Shown here one piece after another: positions 17,361 through 27,516 of a stretch of 64,000 nt of DNA (the first letter of the stretch is position 1; each line of letters starts with the position of its first letter). The translations under genes and the position numbers were made by a program. The notes under the pieces were generated by a model that saw nothing but the letters and a program-made list of their open reading frames with translations, had not been told where the DNA came from and made no database searches. Origin of the DNA: Magnetospirillum sp. WYHS-4 (lineage in GTDB: Bacteria; Pseudomonadota; Alphaproteobacteria; Rhodospirillales; GLO-3); assembly GCA_039908345.1 (NCBI GenBank), contig JAMOBD010000003.1, forward strand, positions 40,294-104,293, in the 5' to 3' direction.

Positions 17361-19967
17361 ATGACCGATATGATGGATCAAGACAAGAAGCCTCTCACCT
17401 TGGGCAAGTCCGGCAAGCTCGAGCTGAAGAAGACGGTCGAGTCCGGCTCGGTCAAGCAGAGCTTCTCGCATGGCCGCTCGAAGATGGTGCAGGTCGAGGT
17501 ACGCAAGAAGCGGACCTTCGCCCAGGACGCCAGCGGACATATGGCCGAGGTCAAGGTGGTCCCCGAATTGACCATGGAAGCCCCGCCGCCGCCGCCCGAG
17601 GCCCCCGAGGTCATCGAGCCCCACCTCACCTCCCACGAGAAGGCGGCCCGCATGCGGGCGCTGAAGTTGGCCGAGGAGGAAGAGACTCGCCGCCGCCTCG
17701 CCGAGGAGGAAGAGCGCCGCCGCCGCGCCGAGGCCGGACTGCCCTCCCTTGAGGAAGAACGCCAAGCGCGTGAAGAGGAAGATCGCCGCAAGTCCGTCGA
17801 GGAAGAGGAAGTCCGTCGCCAGTCCGAGGACGAGACCCGGCGCCGCAACGTCGAGGAAGAAGACAAGCGCCGCAAGCCGGACGACGCCCCGGCCCCGCGC
17901 GAGGACGGCAAGGCCCCGGCCGCCGCTCCCGCCGCCAAGCCCCACGTCCGCCCGGCCGATGCCGAGGAGGAAGACGACAGTCGCGGTCCCAGGCGCAGCC
18001 CCGGCAGCGCCGCCCGTCCCGAGCACCGTCGCGCCCCCGTGGTACGGCGCATCGACGACGAGGCCCGCCGCAGTTCGGGACGTCTGAGCATCCAGAACGT
18101 TTCGGAGGATGGAGAGGCCGGCGAACGCCAACGTTCCCTGGCTTCGGTTCGCCGAGCCCGCGAGAAGGAAAAAAAGAAGGCGGGCAAACAGCAAATCGAA
18201 ACGGTGAAGATCGTGCGCGAAGTCGTCCTGCCCGAGGTCATCACCGTCCAGGAGTTGGCCAGCCGCATGGCCGAACGCGGTGCCGCGGTCATCAAGATCC
18301 TGATGAAGATGGGCGTCATGGCCACCATCAATCAGGTCATCGACGCCGACACCGCCGAACTGGTAGCTGGCGAATTCGGCCATACCGTGCGCCGGGTCAG
18401 CGAGTCGGACGTGGAAATCGGCCTGGAAGGCGGCACCGATCACGACGAGACCCTGATGTCCCGCCCGCCCGTGGTCACCGTCATGGGCCACGTCGACCAC
18501 GGCAAGACATCGCTGCTGGACGCCCTCCGCGCGACGGATGTGGTGTCGGGCGAAGCCGGTGGCATCACCCAACATATCGGCGCCTACCAAGTTGCCCTGG
18601 CGAACGGCGCGAAGATCACGTTCGTCGACACGCCGGGCCACGCGGCCTTCACCGAGATGCGCGCCCGCGGCGCCAAGGTGACCGACATCGTGGTCCTGGT
18701 GGTGGCGGCCGACGATGGCGTCATGCCGCAGACCATCGAGGCCATCCACCACGCCAAGGCCGCCGGGGTGCCGATCATCGTCGCCATCAACAAGATGGAC
18801 AAGCCGGACGCCAATCCCCAGCGGGTCCGCACCGAACTGCTCAGCCACGAGATCGTGGTCGAGGACATGGGCGGCGACACCCAGTCCATCGAGGTTTCCG
18901 CCAAGGCGCGGTTGAACCTGGACAAGCTGGAGGAAGCCATCCTGCTGCAGGCCGAGGTTCTGGACCTCAAAGCCAATCCCAACCGCCTGGCCCAGGGCGT
19001 CATCGTCGAGGCCAAGATGGAACGGGGCCGCGGCTCGGTCGCCACGGTTCTGGTGCAGAAGGGAACGCTACGCGTCGGCGACGTGTTCGTCGCCGGCTCC
19101 GAATGGGGCCGCGTGCGCGCCCTCTCGGACTCGCGCGGCGAGAAGGTGGATGAAGCCCAGCCCGGCATGCCGGTCGAGATCCTGGGCCTCAACGGGACGC
19201 CCGCCGCCGGCGACGACTTCATCGTCGCCGAGAACGAGAACAAGGCCCGCGAGGTCGCCGAGTTCCGCCAGCGCAAGGCTCGCGAAGCCCGCGCCGCGGC
19301 AGGCGCGCGCGGCTCGCTCGAGCAGATGCTGTCGCGTATCCAGGACGGCCAGGCCAAGGTCCTGCCGGTGGTCGTCAAGGGCGATGTGCATGGCTCGGTT
19401 GAAGCCATCTGCGGCGCCATCGAGCAGTTGGCCACCGAAGAGGTCAAGGTCCAGGTGCTGCATTCCGGCGTCGGCGGCATCAACGAGTCCGACGTCACCC
19501 TGGCGCGGGCCTCCCAGGCCCTGATCATCGGCTTCAACGTGCGCGCCAACCCCCAGGCCCGCGAGATGGCGAACCGGGACGGCGTGGACATCCGTTACTA
19601 CTCGATCATCTACAACCTGACCGACGACCTGAGAAAGGCCCTGTCGGGTATGCTGGCGCCGTCGTTGCGCGAGAACTTCCTGGGCTACGCCGAAATCCGC
19701 GAGGTGTTCAACATCTCCAAGGTCGGCAAGGTGGCGGGTTGCATGGTCACCCAGGGCGTGGTCAAGCGAGGCGCCAAGGTCCGCCTGCTGCGTGACAACG
19801 TGGTCATCCACGAAGGCGCCCTGTCGCAGCTCAAGCGCTTCAAGGACGACGCCCGCGAGGTCAAGGAAGGCTACGACTGCGGCATGGCCCTGGCCAACTA
19901 TCACGACATCCAGGTTGGCGATGTCATCGAATGCTTCGAGGTCGAGGAGGTGGCGCGCGAGCTTTAG
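17361..19967 (+). CDS. infB: Translation initiation factor IF-2
   Basis: The 868-residue IF-2 has a basic N-terminus ([19 protein letters not shown]), a long charged Glu/Arg-rich linker (about 90-250), the IF2N region ([20 protein letters not shown]), and the GTPase domain with G1 GHVDHGKT (about 376-383), G3 DTPGH and G4 NKMD, followed by domains II-IV. It positions initiator tRNA on the 30S subunit with GTP. It follows the YlxR fusion by 3 bp. Confidence 0.98.
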   Translation: MTDMMDQDKKPLTLGKSGKLELKKTVESGSVKQSFSHGRSKMVQVEVRKKRTFAQDASGHMAEVKVVPELTMEAPPPPPEAPEVIEPHLTSHEKAARMRALKLAEEEETRRRLAEEEERRRRAEAGLPSLEEERQAREEEDRRKSVEEEEVRRQSEDETRRRNVEEEDKRRKPDDAPAPREDGKAPAAAPAAKPHVRPADAEEEDDSRGPRRSPGSAARPEHRRAPVVRRIDDEARRSSGRLSIQNVSEDGEAGERQRSLASVRRAREKEKKKAGKQQIETVKIVREVVLPEVITVQELASRMAERGAAVIKILMKMGVMATINQVIDADTAELVAGEFGHTVRRVSESDVEIGLEGGTDHDETLMSRPPVVTVMGHVDHGKTSLLDALRATDVVSGEAGGITQHIGAYQVALANGAKITFVDTPGHAAFTEMRARGAKVTDIVVLVVAADDGVMPQTIEAIHHAKAAGVPIIVAINKMDKPDANPQRVRTELLSHEIVVEDMGGDTQSIEVSAKARLNLDKLEEAILLQAEVLDLKANPNRLAQGVIVEAKMERGRGSVATVLVQKGTLRVGDVFVAGSEWGRVRALSDSRGEKVDEAQPGMPVEILGLNGTPAAGDDFIVAENENKAREVAEFRQRKAREARAAAGARGSLEQMLSRIQDGQAKVLPVVVKGDVHGSVEAICGAIEQLATEEVKVQVLHSGVGGINESDVTLARASQALIIGFNVRANPQAREMANRDGVDIRYYSIIYNLTDDLRKALSGMLAPSLRENFLGYAEIREVFNISKVGKVAGCMVTQGVVKRGAKVRLLRDNVVIHEGALSQLKRFKDDAREVKEGYDCGMALANYHDIQVGDVIECFEVEEVAREL

Positions 19968-19996
19968 GCTCGCCCGCCCCTTCCGGAGTCGACACC

Positions 19997-20389
19997 ATGT
20001 CCAGCCAGCGGCAACTGCGAGTAGGCGAGGAATTGCGCCACGCTCTCGCCTGGATTCTGGAGCGCGGGGAAGTCCGCGACCCGGGCCTGCACGGCAAACC
20101 GGTCACCGTGACCGAGGTTGCGATCAGCCCGGACCTGCGCAACGCCACGGCATTCGTCATGTCCCTGGGCGGGGAAGACCTGGAGGACGTCGTCGCGGCG
20201 CTCAACCGGGCCAGCCCCTTCCTGCGCCGCCGTTTGGCCGCCGAGGTCAAGCTGCGCTTCGCTCCCCACCTGAGTTTCAAGGCCGACGCGACCTTCGACG
20301 AGGCCGGCCGCATCGACCGCCTACTCAAGGACCCGGCGGTCGCCCGCGATCTGGCGTCGCGCGACGACGAGGACGATCATGGGACGTAA
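19997..20389 (+). CDS. rbfA: 30S ribosome-binding factor RbfA
   Basis: This 130-residue KH-fold protein reads RQLRVGEELRHALAWILERG, VTVTEVAISPDLRNATAFV and LRRRLAAEVKLRFAPHLSF, which is the RbfA pattern. It is required for 16S 5' end maturation and cold adaptation. ATG 19997 follows a weak GGAG; the longer frame from 19931 overlaps infB. Its 3' end overlaps truB by 11 bp. Confidence 0.95.
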   Translation: MSSQRQLRVGEELRHALAWILERGEVRDPGLHGKPVTVTEVAISPDLRNATAFVMSLGGEDLEDVVAALNRASPFLRRRLAAEVKLRFAPHLSFKADATFDEAGRIDRLLKDPAVARDLASRDDEDDHGT

Positions 20390-21317
20390 GCGGCGGGGCC
20401 GGGCGATCAACGGCTGGCTGGTGGTCGACAAGCCGGTGGGCGTCACGTCGAACGACGTGGTAGTCAAGGCGCGTCGCCTGTTCGACGCCGCCAAGGTCGG
20501 CCACGGCGGCACCCTGGACCCTCTGGCCACCGGGCTACTGCCCCTGGCTTTCGGCGAGGCGACGAAGACTGTGTCCTTCGTGATGGACGGGGCCAAGACC
20601 TACCGCTTCACCGTCCGTTGGGGCGAGGCCCGCGATACCGAGGATGCAGAGGGCAAGGTAACCGCCACCAGCGATGTCCGCCCGACCCGCGAGGCCATCG
20701 AAGCCATTCTTCCCACATTCGTCGGCGAAATCGAGCAGGTTCCCCCCGCCTTCTCGGCCATCAAGGTGGATGGGAAACGAGCCTACGACTTGGCGCGCGC
20801 CGACCAGCCGGTGGAACTGGAACCGCGTATCGTGCGCATCGATCGCCTGGCGCTGATCGCCCAGCACGATACCGACCATGCGGAATTCGAAGTCCATTCC
20901 GGCAAGGGCGCCTACATGCGCAGTCTGGCCCGTGATTTGGCCTTGGCCCTGGGAACGGTGGGCTATGTGGCGGCGCTGCGGCGGATCAAGGTCGGCCCCT
21001 TCGCGGAAGGCGTCGCGATTTCCCTGGATAAGTTACTTGAGCTGGGGCATATTGCGCCCCCTCTTGACCTATTGCTTCCGGTCGAGACCGCGCTGGCCGA
21101 CATCCCGGCGCTGGCCCTGACGGAAGCGGAGGCTCGGCGTCTCCACCACGGCCAGCCCCTTCCGGCGCTGCCCGTGCTGGCCAGACTCTCCGGCAGAAAA
21201 GTGGTGCAGGGCGATATTCTCCGTGCCATGTCCGGGGATCGCCTGGTCGCCATCGCCTCCATCAAGGGTGGGGAAATCCGTCCCCTGCGTGTGTTGAACC
21301 TCGAGATCATGGAGTAG
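20379..21317 (+). CDS. truB: tRNA pseudouridine(55) synthase TruB
   Basis: The 312-residue TruB starts with INGWLVVDKPVGVTSNDVV. It contains the catalytic GGTLDPLATGLLPLAFGEATK stretch (Asp nucleophile in TLDPLA), the thumb region, and YMRSLARDLALALGTVGYV, and ends in a PUA-like domain. It makes pseudouridine 55 in the T loop of tRNAs. Confidence 0.97.
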   Translation: MGRKRRGRAINGWLVVDKPVGVTSNDVVVKARRLFDAAKVGHGGTLDPLATGLLPLAFGEATKTVSFVMDGAKTYRFTVRWGEARDTEDAEGKVTATSDVRPTREAIEAILPTFVGEIEQVPPAFSAIKVDGKRAYDLARADQPVELEPRIVRIDRLALIAQHDTDHAEFEVHSGKGAYMRSLARDLALALGTVGYVAALRRIKVGPFAEGVAISLDKLLELGHIAPPLDLLLPVETALADIPALALTEAEARRLHHGQPLPALPVLARLSGRKVVQGDILRAMSGDRLVAIASIKGGEIRPLRVLNLEIME

Positions 21318-21320
21318 ACG

Positions 21321-21590
21321 ATGTCGATTACTGCCGAACGCAAGACCCAAGTCATCAAGGATTTCGCCGCCAAGGAAGGCGACACCGGCTCGCCGGAAGT
21401 GCAGATCGCGATCCTGTCGGAGCGCATCTCGAACCTGACCGAGCACCTCAAGACCCACAAGAAGGATTTCCATTCCCGTCGCGGCCTGCTGATGATGGTC
21501 GGCCAGCGGCGTCGTCTCCTCGACTACCTCCGCGACAAGGAGGTCAAGCGTTACGAGGGGATCGTCCAGCGGCTCGGCTTGCGCCGCTAG
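21321..21590 (+). CDS. rpsO: 30S ribosomal protein S15
   Basis: The 89-residue protein is full length with conserved [26 protein letters not shown] ([22 protein letters not shown]) and [13 protein letters not shown] ends. It binds 16S rRNA and bridges the subunits. It is the last gene before the pnp leader. Confidence 0.98.
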   Translation: MSITAERKTQVIKDFAAKEGDTGSPEVQIAILSERISNLTEHLKTHKKDFHSRRGLLMMVGQRRRLLDYLRDKEVKRYEGIVQRLGLRR

Positions 21591-21705
21591 TTTTCTCTGG
21601 TCAGGGATGCCGAAGGGGCATCCAGCGGGACGGCGCGCGGCGGGGCACGAAGCCCCGGAAGCCGCCTTATCCGTTGTCCCGTGCAGGTAGGAAGGTAAAA
21701 GAGAC
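21591..21705 (+). promoter_or_regulatory. rpsO-pnp intercistronic region with stem-loops
   Basis: The 115-bp gap holds two clear hairpins: GGATGCC / GGCATCC with loop GAAGG, and GGGGC / GCCCC with loop ACGAA inside a longer GC-rich imperfect stem. In enterobacteria the same interval carries the RNase III site through which PNPase autoregulates. The structure here is consistent with that but not proven. No T-tract follows, so it is not an intrinsic terminator. Confidence 0.4.
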
Positions 21706-23859
21706 ATGTTCAAGGAATTCAGGAAAGAGATCGACTGGGGCGGTCGCAAGCTGGTCTTCGAGACCGGCAAGATCGCCCGCCAGGCCGATGGCGCCGTCAT
21801 GGTGACCTACGGCGAGACCAAGGTCCTTTGCACCGTGGTCGGCGACAAGGCTCCTCGGCCGGGCATCGATTTCTTCCCCCTATCGGTCAATTACCAGGAA
21901 AAGAGCTTCGCCGCGGGAAAGATCCCCGGCGGCTTCTTCAAGCGCGAGGGCCGGCCGTCCGAGCGTGAAATCCTGGCCTCGCGTCTGATCGACCGGCCGA
22001 TCCGCCCCCTGTTCGCCGACGGTTTCGCCTGCGAGACCCAGGTGATCTGCACCGTGCTCAGCCATGACATGGAAAACGATCCCGACATCGCCGCCATGGT
22101 CGGCACCTCGGCAGCCCTGACCATTTCCGGCCTGCCCTTCCTTGGGCCCATCGGCGCGGCCCGTGTCGGCTACATCGACGGCCAGTATGTCCTCAATCCG
22201 CAGATCGACGAACTGAACCTGTCGGCCCTGGATCTGGTGGTCGCCGGTACCCGCGAAGGCGTTCTGATGGTGGAATCGGAAGCCAAGGAGCTGTCCGAGG
22301 ATGTCATGCTGGGCGCCGTGATGTTCGGCCACCGCTCCTTCCAGCCGGTGATCGACGCCATCATCGATCTGGCCGAGCTTTGCGCCAAGGAGCCCCGCCC
22401 GCTGCCCGAGTCCCCGGCCGGTTACGATGCCCTCGCGGCCAAGGTGCGCGAACTGGCGGAGGCGGGCCTGCGCGCCGCCTACAAGGAGACCGTCAAGCTG
22501 GCCCGCCAGGACAAGGTGGCGGCCGTCAAGCAGAAGGTCACCGCCGACCTGAACGCGTCCGGAGCCTTCGATGCGGCCCTGGTCGCCGACAATCTCGGCG
22601 GCATCCTCAAGGATCTGGAGTCCGACGTGGTGCGTCGGTCGGTCCTGGAGACCGGCTACCGTATCGACGGCCGCGACACCAAGACGATCCGTCCGATCGC
22701 CGTGGAAGTCGGCGTCCTGCCGCGCGCCCATGGCAGCGCACTCTTCACCCGCGGCGAAACCCAGGCCCTGGTCACCTCCACGCTGGGTACCGGGCAGGAC
22801 GAGCAGATCATCGACGCCCTGGCTGGCGAGTACCGCGAAAACTTCATGCTGCATTACAACTTCCCCCCGTACTCGGTCGGCGAGACCGGGCGCATCGGCT
22901 TCACCGGCCGGCGCGAGGTGGGCCACGGCAAGTTGGCTTGGCGCGCCATCCACCCGGTCCTGCCGAAGAAGGAAGATTTCCCCTACACCATGCGCACGGT
23001 GTCCGAGATCACCGAGTCCAACGGATCGTCCTCCATGGCGACCGTTTGCGGTACCTCTCTGGCACTGATGGACGCCGGCGTGCCGCTGGTCCGTCCGGTG
23101 GCGGGCATTGCCATGGGCCTGCTCAAGGAGGATGACGGCTTCGCCGTGCTGTCCGACATTATCGGCGACGAGGACCACCTGGGCGACATGGACTTCAAGG
23201 TGGCGGGTTCCGATAAGGGCATCACCTCGTTGCAGATGGACATCAAGATTACCTCGATCACCGAGGAAATCATGAAGATCGCGCTCGCCCAGGCCAAGGA
23301 CGGGCGCATGCACATCCTGGGTGAAATGGCCAAGGCCATCACCTCGGGCCGCAAGGAAGTGAGCAAGAACGCCCCGCGCATCACCACCCTGCACATCAAC
23401 AAGGACAAGATCCGCGAAGTGATCGGACCGGGCGGCAAGGTGATCCGCGAAATCTGCGAGGTCACCGGAGCCAAGATCGATATCGAGGACGACGGCACCA
23501 TCAAGGTGGCGGCGGTCGACCAGAGCGCCGCCGACGCGGCCATCGAGTGGATCCGCAACATCGTGGCCGAACCCGAGATCGGCGTGATCTACAAGGGCAA
23601 GGTGGTCAAGGTCGTCGACTTCGGTGCCTTCGTGAACTTCATGGGCTCGCGCGACGGCCTGGTTCACATCAGCGAACTGGCCGCCGACCGGGTCGGCAAG
23701 GTGACCGATGTGGTCAACGAGGGCGATCAGGTCAAGGTCAAGCTGATCGGCATCGACGACCGCGGCAAGATCAAGCTCAGCATGCGCTGCGTGGACCAGG
23801 AGACCGGGGAAGACATCTCCGACAAGGTCCAGAAGCGCCGCAAGGACCACGACGACTGA
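21706..23859 (+). CDS. pnp: Polyribonucleotide nucleotidyltransferase (PNPase)
   Basis: This 717-residue PNPase has two RNase PH domains, the first with [21 protein letters not shown], the second with the catalytic [15 protein letters not shown] stretch. A KH domain ([19 protein letters not shown]) and an S1 domain ([28 protein letters not shown]) follow. It is a 3'-to-5' phosphorolytic exoribonuclease of the degradosome. GGAAGG precedes the ATG. Confidence 0.98.
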   Translation: MFKEFRKEIDWGGRKLVFETGKIARQADGAVMVTYGETKVLCTVVGDKAPRPGIDFFPLSVNYQEKSFAAGKIPGGFFKREGRPSEREILASRLIDRPIRPLFADGFACETQVICTVLSHDMENDPDIAAMVGTSAALTISGLPFLGPIGAARVGYIDGQYVLNPQIDELNLSALDLVVAGTREGVLMVESEAKELSEDVMLGAVMFGHRSFQPVIDAIIDLAELCAKEPRPLPESPAGYDALAAKVRELAEAGLRAAYKETVKLARQDKVAAVKQKVTADLNASGAFDAALVADNLGGILKDLESDVVRRSVLETGYRIDGRDTKTIRPIAVEVGVLPRAHGSALFTRGETQALVTSTLGTGQDEQIIDALAGEYRENFMLHYNFPPYSVGETGRIGFTGRREVGHGKLAWRAIHPVLPKKEDFPYTMRTVSEITESNGSSSMATVCGTSLALMDAGVPLVRPVAGIAMGLLKEDDGFAVLSDIIGDEDHLGDMDFKVAGSDKGITSLQMDIKITSITEEIMKIALAQAKDGRMHILGEMAKAITSGRKEVSKNAPRITTLHINKDKIREVIGPGGKVIREICEVTGAKIDIEDDGTIKVAAVDQSAADAAIEWIRNIVAEPEIGVIYKGKVVKVVDFGAFVNFMGSRDGLVHISELAADRVGKVTDVVNEGDQVKVKLIGIDDRGKIKLSMRCVDQETGEDISDKVQKRRKDHDD

Positions 23860-23873
23860 TTTGAAAAATGGGG

Positions 23874-23900
23874 GGCGCGAGTCGTCTTTCGGCTCGCGCC
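23874..23900 (+). terminator. Hairpin after pnp, possible terminator
   Basis: An 8-bp GGCGCGAG/CTCGCGCC stem with an 11-nt loop starts 14 bp after the pnp stop. The sequence after it is ATATATAT and not a T-run, so termination may be weak or Rho-assisted. A second stem (GGCCGCC/GGCGGCC, 23922-23940) follows just before the next gene. Confidence 0.45.
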
Positions 23901-23950
23901 TCCATATATATCCGAATGGAAGGCCGCCTCGGGGGCGGCCGGCGTGGAGA

Positions 23951-25354
23951 ATGGGCGTGAAGCCGGTAAAGCCGATCCTGATCTCGGGGAGCGAGGTCTG
24001 GCCCATCGTCGAAGGGGGCAAGGGCGTCGCCGTTTCCAACGGGCGCAGTGCCGGCGCTTTCGCCGCCGCCGGCTGCGTCGGCACCTTTTCGGCGGTCAAC
24101 GCCGATTCCTACGACGAAGACGGCAACGTCATCCCCCAGACCTATTCGGGCAAGACCCGCCGCGACCGCTTCGAGGAGCTGATCGCCTACGCCGTCCGGG
24201 GCGGCATCGCCCAGGCCCGCATCGCCCACGACGTCTCGCAAGGCCGGGGGCGTCTGCATCTCAACGTGCTTTGGGAAGCCGGCGGTACCGAACGGGTGCT
24301 GGAGGGAGTCCTTGAAGGCGCCAAGGGCTTGGTGCACGGGGTCACCTGTGGCGCCGGCATGCCCTACCGGGTATCCGAGATCGTCAGCCGGTATGGCGTC
24401 TATTACTACCCCATCGTTTCCTCCGCCCGCGCCTTGAAGGCGCTTTGGAAGCGGTCCTACCACAAGCACCGGGAATTCTTGGGCGGCGTGGTCTACGAAG
24501 ACCCCTGGTTGGCGGGCGGACATAACGGCCTGTCGAATTCCGAGGACCCGCGCAGGCCGGAGCCGCCCTTCGCACGGGTGGTCGAACTGCGCGCCACCAT
24601 GCGCGAATTCGGGCTGGACGCCATTCCCATCTTCATGGCCGGCGGTGTCTGGAGCCTGAAGGAGTGGGAGGACTGGATCGACAATCCCGACCTGGGGCCC
24701 GTCGCCTTCCAATTCGGTACTCGCCCCCTGTTGACCCGGGAAAGCCCCATCTGCGAGGCCTGGAAGCGGGTCCTGCTCAACCTGAAGCCGGGTGACGTGT
24801 CGCTGAACCGCTTTAGTCCCACCGGCTTCTATTCGTCGGCGGTGCGCAACGCCTTCCTGCGCGAGCTGGAGGAACGCAATGCCCGTCAGGTGCCCTACGC
24901 CCGCGAACCGGAAGGCGTGCTCACCGAAGCCCTGCCCATCGGGGCCCGTGGCCGTCAAGTCTTCCTGGAACCGCAGGACGTCGATCGGGCCAAGTCGTGG
25001 ATGGCGGCCGGCTTCACGGATGCCATGCGGACTCCGGATTCCACTTTGATCTTCGTTGCCCCGGACAAGGCGACACGCATCCTGAAGGCGCAGCAGGACT
25101 GCATGGGTTGCTTGTCGGCCTGCCGGTTCAGCAACTGGTCGCAGTCGGAAGATGGCTCGACCGGCAAGCCCGCCGATCCCCGCAGCTTCTGCATCCAGAA
25201 GACCCTGCAGAGCATCGCCCACGGGGGCGACATCGACAACAACCTGATGTTCTCGGGCCACAACGCCTACCGCTTCGCCACCGACCCTCTGTACCGGGAC
25301 GGTTTCATCCCGACCGTCCAGCAGTTGGTCGAACGCATCCTGGCGGGCGAATAG
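23951..25354 (+). CDS. Nitronate monooxygenase-like FMN protein with C-terminal cysteine cluster
   Basis: The 467-residue TIM-barrel protein resembles nitronate monooxygenases / 2-nitropropane dioxygenases (GGKGVAVSNGRSAGAFAAAG, GVTCGAGMPYRVSE, IPIFMAGGVWSLKEWEDW, VAFQFGTRPLL). It has an extra C-terminal module with C384-x2-C387-x3-C391 and C414, a spacing that could hold an iron-sulfur cluster and is not part of classical nitronate monooxygenase. The true substrate is unknown. ATG 23951 follows GGAG; the longer frame from 23861 runs through the pnp terminator hairpin. Confidence 0.7.
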   Translation: MGVKPVKPILISGSEVWPIVEGGKGVAVSNGRSAGAFAAAGCVGTFSAVNADSYDEDGNVIPQTYSGKTRRDRFEELIAYAVRGGIAQARIAHDVSQGRGRLHLNVLWEAGGTERVLEGVLEGAKGLVHGVTCGAGMPYRVSEIVSRYGVYYYPIVSSARALKALWKRSYHKHREFLGGVVYEDPWLAGGHNGLSNSEDPRRPEPPFARVVELRATMREFGLDAIPIFMAGGVWSLKEWEDWIDNPDLGPVAFQFGTRPLLTRESPICEAWKRVLLNLKPGDVSLNRFSPTGFYSSAVRNAFLRELEERNARQVPYAREPEGVLTEALPIGARGRQVFLEPQDVDRAKSWMAAGFTDAMRTPDSTLIFVAPDKATRILKAQQDCMGCLSACRFSNWSQSEDGSTGKPADPRSFCIQKTLQSIAHGGDIDNNLMFSGHNAYRFATDPLYRDGFIPTVQQLVERILAGE

Positions 25355-25777
25355 CTACAACGTCACGTCGTTGGAATCGATCTGGCCGGCCAGGCGGGCG
25401 CGGATGTGCGACCATGACACGCCAACGGCCAGCAGACTGCCGACCAGCCCCAGGATGATCGTCACCCAGGTCCAAAACCCGATGCTGAGCAGGTAGCCGT
25501 GGTCCATCAGGGCCCAGACGACGGTGGCGAACAGGGCGGCGGTGGTCAGCATCCCGGTCACCCCGATGGCGCGCAAGGTAGCGAAAACGAAGGTGAGATG
25601 CGCAATCGCCAGGGTCAGGCCGACCAGGGCTTTGAGCGACCACCGGCCATCGTCGGGATCGACCAGCCAGTGGTAGTAGGAATTGCCGCTCGGATTGTAG
25701 GTGGCGAAGACGAGGAACAGCGCGGCCGCCCACCGGATCACCAGATTGGGGTAGCTGAACAGCGGGGGGGATGCCAC
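25355..25777 (-). CDS. DUF6524-like four-helix membrane protein, copy 1
   Basis: The 140-residue membrane protein reads FLVFATYNPSGNSYYHWLVDP followed by three more hydrophobic segments and a C-terminal WSHIRARLAGQID. The protein at 26998-27438 shares the pattern (VFLTYNPFHYSFWHWV; WPHIATRLSGQV), so the two are paralogs of a small conserved membrane family, probably DUF6524. The start is GTG 25777, 17 bp after mlaA on the same strand. Function unknown. Confidence 0.7.
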   Translation of the reverse strand: MASPPLFSYPNLVIRWAAALFLVFATYNPSGNSYYHWLVDPDDGRWSLKALVGLTLAIAHLTFVFATLRAIGVTGMLTTAALFATVVWALMDHGYLLSIGFWTWVTIILGLVGSLLAVGVSWSHIRARLAGQIDSNDVTL

Positions 25778-25794
25778 GGCGCGTTCTCGTTCCT

Positions 25795-26811
25795 TCAGCG
25801 GGTGAACATCTCTTTCTCGATTTCCGGCTGGTGTTCACAGGACAACTGGGTCACCTGCGCGTAGACCGATCTATAGCGGGAATAGGAATCGACGGCCAGG
25901 GTGTTGATGAACTGCATGCGTTCGCGAACGTCGAAGTACTGGGACGCGGTGTCGAACACCCGGTAGGGGATCACATAGAGCCCGAGCACCAGGTACTGGC
26001 CGAACATGGTGGTCAGGCGGGCCGTGGTGTCGCGGGCCGTCGATGGCCCGAAGACCGGCATCACGAAATAGGGCCCCGAAGCGACGCCGTAGCTGCAGAA
26101 GGTCTCGTCGAGAGTGCGGACCTTGCGCGGATAGCCCAATTCAGCCGCACGATCGTAGATCCCCAGAATGCCGTAGGTGCTGTTGATGAGAAAGCGGGCC
26201 GTCGAAGCCCCGGCATCGTCGAAGTCGCCCTGCAACAGGGCGCTGCCGATGGTGATCGGTTCGCGCAGGTTGCTGAAGAAATTGGAGACGCCGATCTGGG
26301 TCGGCCGCGTGGTCTGGGCGTAATAGAAGTCGGCGACCGGCTCGAAAAGATTGTCGATCAAGCCCATGTTGAAGGCATGGATCTGCCGGTTCAGGGACTC
26401 CATCGGGTCTTCAAGGGCGCTGTATTCCTCGTCGGGCGGCAGACGGAACAGGCGGTCGTTGAATTCCCCCTCCTCCGCCACGGCGGTCGCCGGCAACTCT
26501 CCCAGGGCGCGCGCCCTTTCGATGGCAGGAACGCGCAGCCTGTCGCGAACGGCGGCCTTGATGCGGGTCCAGCCTTCCTCCGCCTGCCGCATCAGGTCGC
26601 CGGTATCGAAGCGTAAGGATTGGCTCTCCCGCGCCTTGGCCGAAACGGAAGCCGGTGCCGCCTCGATGGCGGCCTGCTCCAGTTCGGCGTTGAAGCGAGC
26701 ACGCGAAAAAGACTTGACAGGCCGTTCGGAGTCGGCCGAACCATCCGCTGCCCCTGCCGGATCGGCGAAAAACACCGCCGCGAGCGCCACGAAGAGCGCC
26801 GCTCTCGTCAT
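25795..26811 (-). CDS. MlaA/VacJ family outer-membrane phospholipid protein lacking a lipobox
   Basis: The 338-residue protein has a signal peptide (MTRAALFVALAAVFFA, cleavage near AGA-ADG), an unusual charged linker of about 120 residues, then the MlaA domain: EDPMESLNRQIHAFN, YAQTTRPTQIGVSNFFSNL, TARFLINSTYGILGIYD, GPYFVMPVFGPSTARD. MlaA removes misplaced phospholipid from the outer leaflet of the outer membrane. It is usually a lipoprotein; no cysteine follows this signal peptide. Upstream in-frame starts add only about 20 residues and have weak ribosome sites, so the start is uncertain. Confidence 0.85.
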   Translation of the reverse strand: MTRAALFVALAAVFFADPAGAADGSADSERPVKSFSRARFNAELEQAAIEAAPASVSAKARESQSLRFDTGDLMRQAEEGWTRIKAAVRDRLRVPAIERARALGELPATAVAEEGEFNDRLFRLPPDEEYSALEDPMESLNRQIHAFNMGLIDNLFEPVADFYYAQTTRPTQIGVSNFFSNLREPITIGSALLQGDFDDAGASTARFLINSTYGILGIYDRAAELGYPRKVRTLDETFCSYGVASGPYFVMPVFGPSTARDTTARLTTMFGQYLVLGLYVIPYRVFDTASQYFDVRERMQFINTLAVDSYSRYRSVYAQVTQLSCEHQPEIEKEMFTR

Positions 26812-26997
26812 AAATACTGGAATTTCAGAGCCTTGCCTCATGAATAGCGGCATCCTCGTTCCGATCGGGTCGCGAGGATAGCGCATCGCCGGGTGTGGCG
26901 AAACTCCCGATTCGGCGAATTGCGATTGTCCTTGGAGCCGACTGGCCGGCTGGCTATTCTGGCCTGGCCCGCCGCCCTCCGGAACATCCCCGCCGCC

Positions 26998-27438
26998 ATG
27001 GCCGCCACGCCCCCCTTCACCCTTCCCCAGTTTCTCCTGCGCTGGCTGTCCAGCGTCTTCGTGGTGTTCCTGACCTACAACCCCTTCCACTACTCGTTCT
27101 GGCATTGGGTGAGCGAGCCGGAAGGCGGTGACATCATGTTGAAGGCCGTGGTGAGCGTGGCCCTGTTCATCGTTTACGTATTCATGGTCTGGGTGGTCCT
27201 GGCCTCCCTGGGCATCTGGGGCGTGGGTGCCGGCGCTCTGATCGGCATCCTGGCAGCGGTCGAAATCCTCGACCTGCTTCCCGAGAGCTCGCGCAGTCGC
27301 ATCGTGGTCGAGTTGATCGCCCTGCTTTGCGTGGCTACGTTTTTCGGCATCGGCCTCGCCTGGCCCCATATCGCCACCCGGCTCAGCGGACAGGTCCAGA
27401 AGCGGTACCTGGTCAAAATCAAGAAACCCTGGGCCTGA
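26998..27438 (+). CDS. DUF6524-like four-helix membrane protein, copy 2
   Basis: This 146-residue paralog of the 25355-25777 protein has the same signature (VFLTYNPFHYSFWHW), four hydrophobic segments and the C-terminal WPHIATRLSGQVQKRYL. It is divergent from mlaA, so the two copies bracket that gene. ATG 26998 is chosen by alignment with copy 1; the upstream frame from 26893 has no similarity. Function unknown. Confidence 0.7.
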   Translation: MAATPPFTLPQFLLRWLSSVFVVFLTYNPFHYSFWHWVSEPEGGDIMLKAVVSVALFIVYVFMVWVVLASLGIWGVGAGALIGILAAVEILDLLPESSRSRIVVELIALLCVATFFGIGLAWPHIATRLSGQVQKRYLVKIKKPWA

Positions 27439-27516
27439 CCGACCAGAGTCCGCTTGGCCGCGAACGACCGGAATGGCAATATGGGGCTCTGCTATGGTTA
27501 ACGGGAGTGGAGCGCC

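Noticed and set aside
26893..27369. Long minus-strand N-terminal extension of mlaA to 27369
   Set aside because: It is the shadow of the + strand DUF6524-like gene; its His/Gln/Asp-rich composition is typical of antisense frames in GC-rich DNA.
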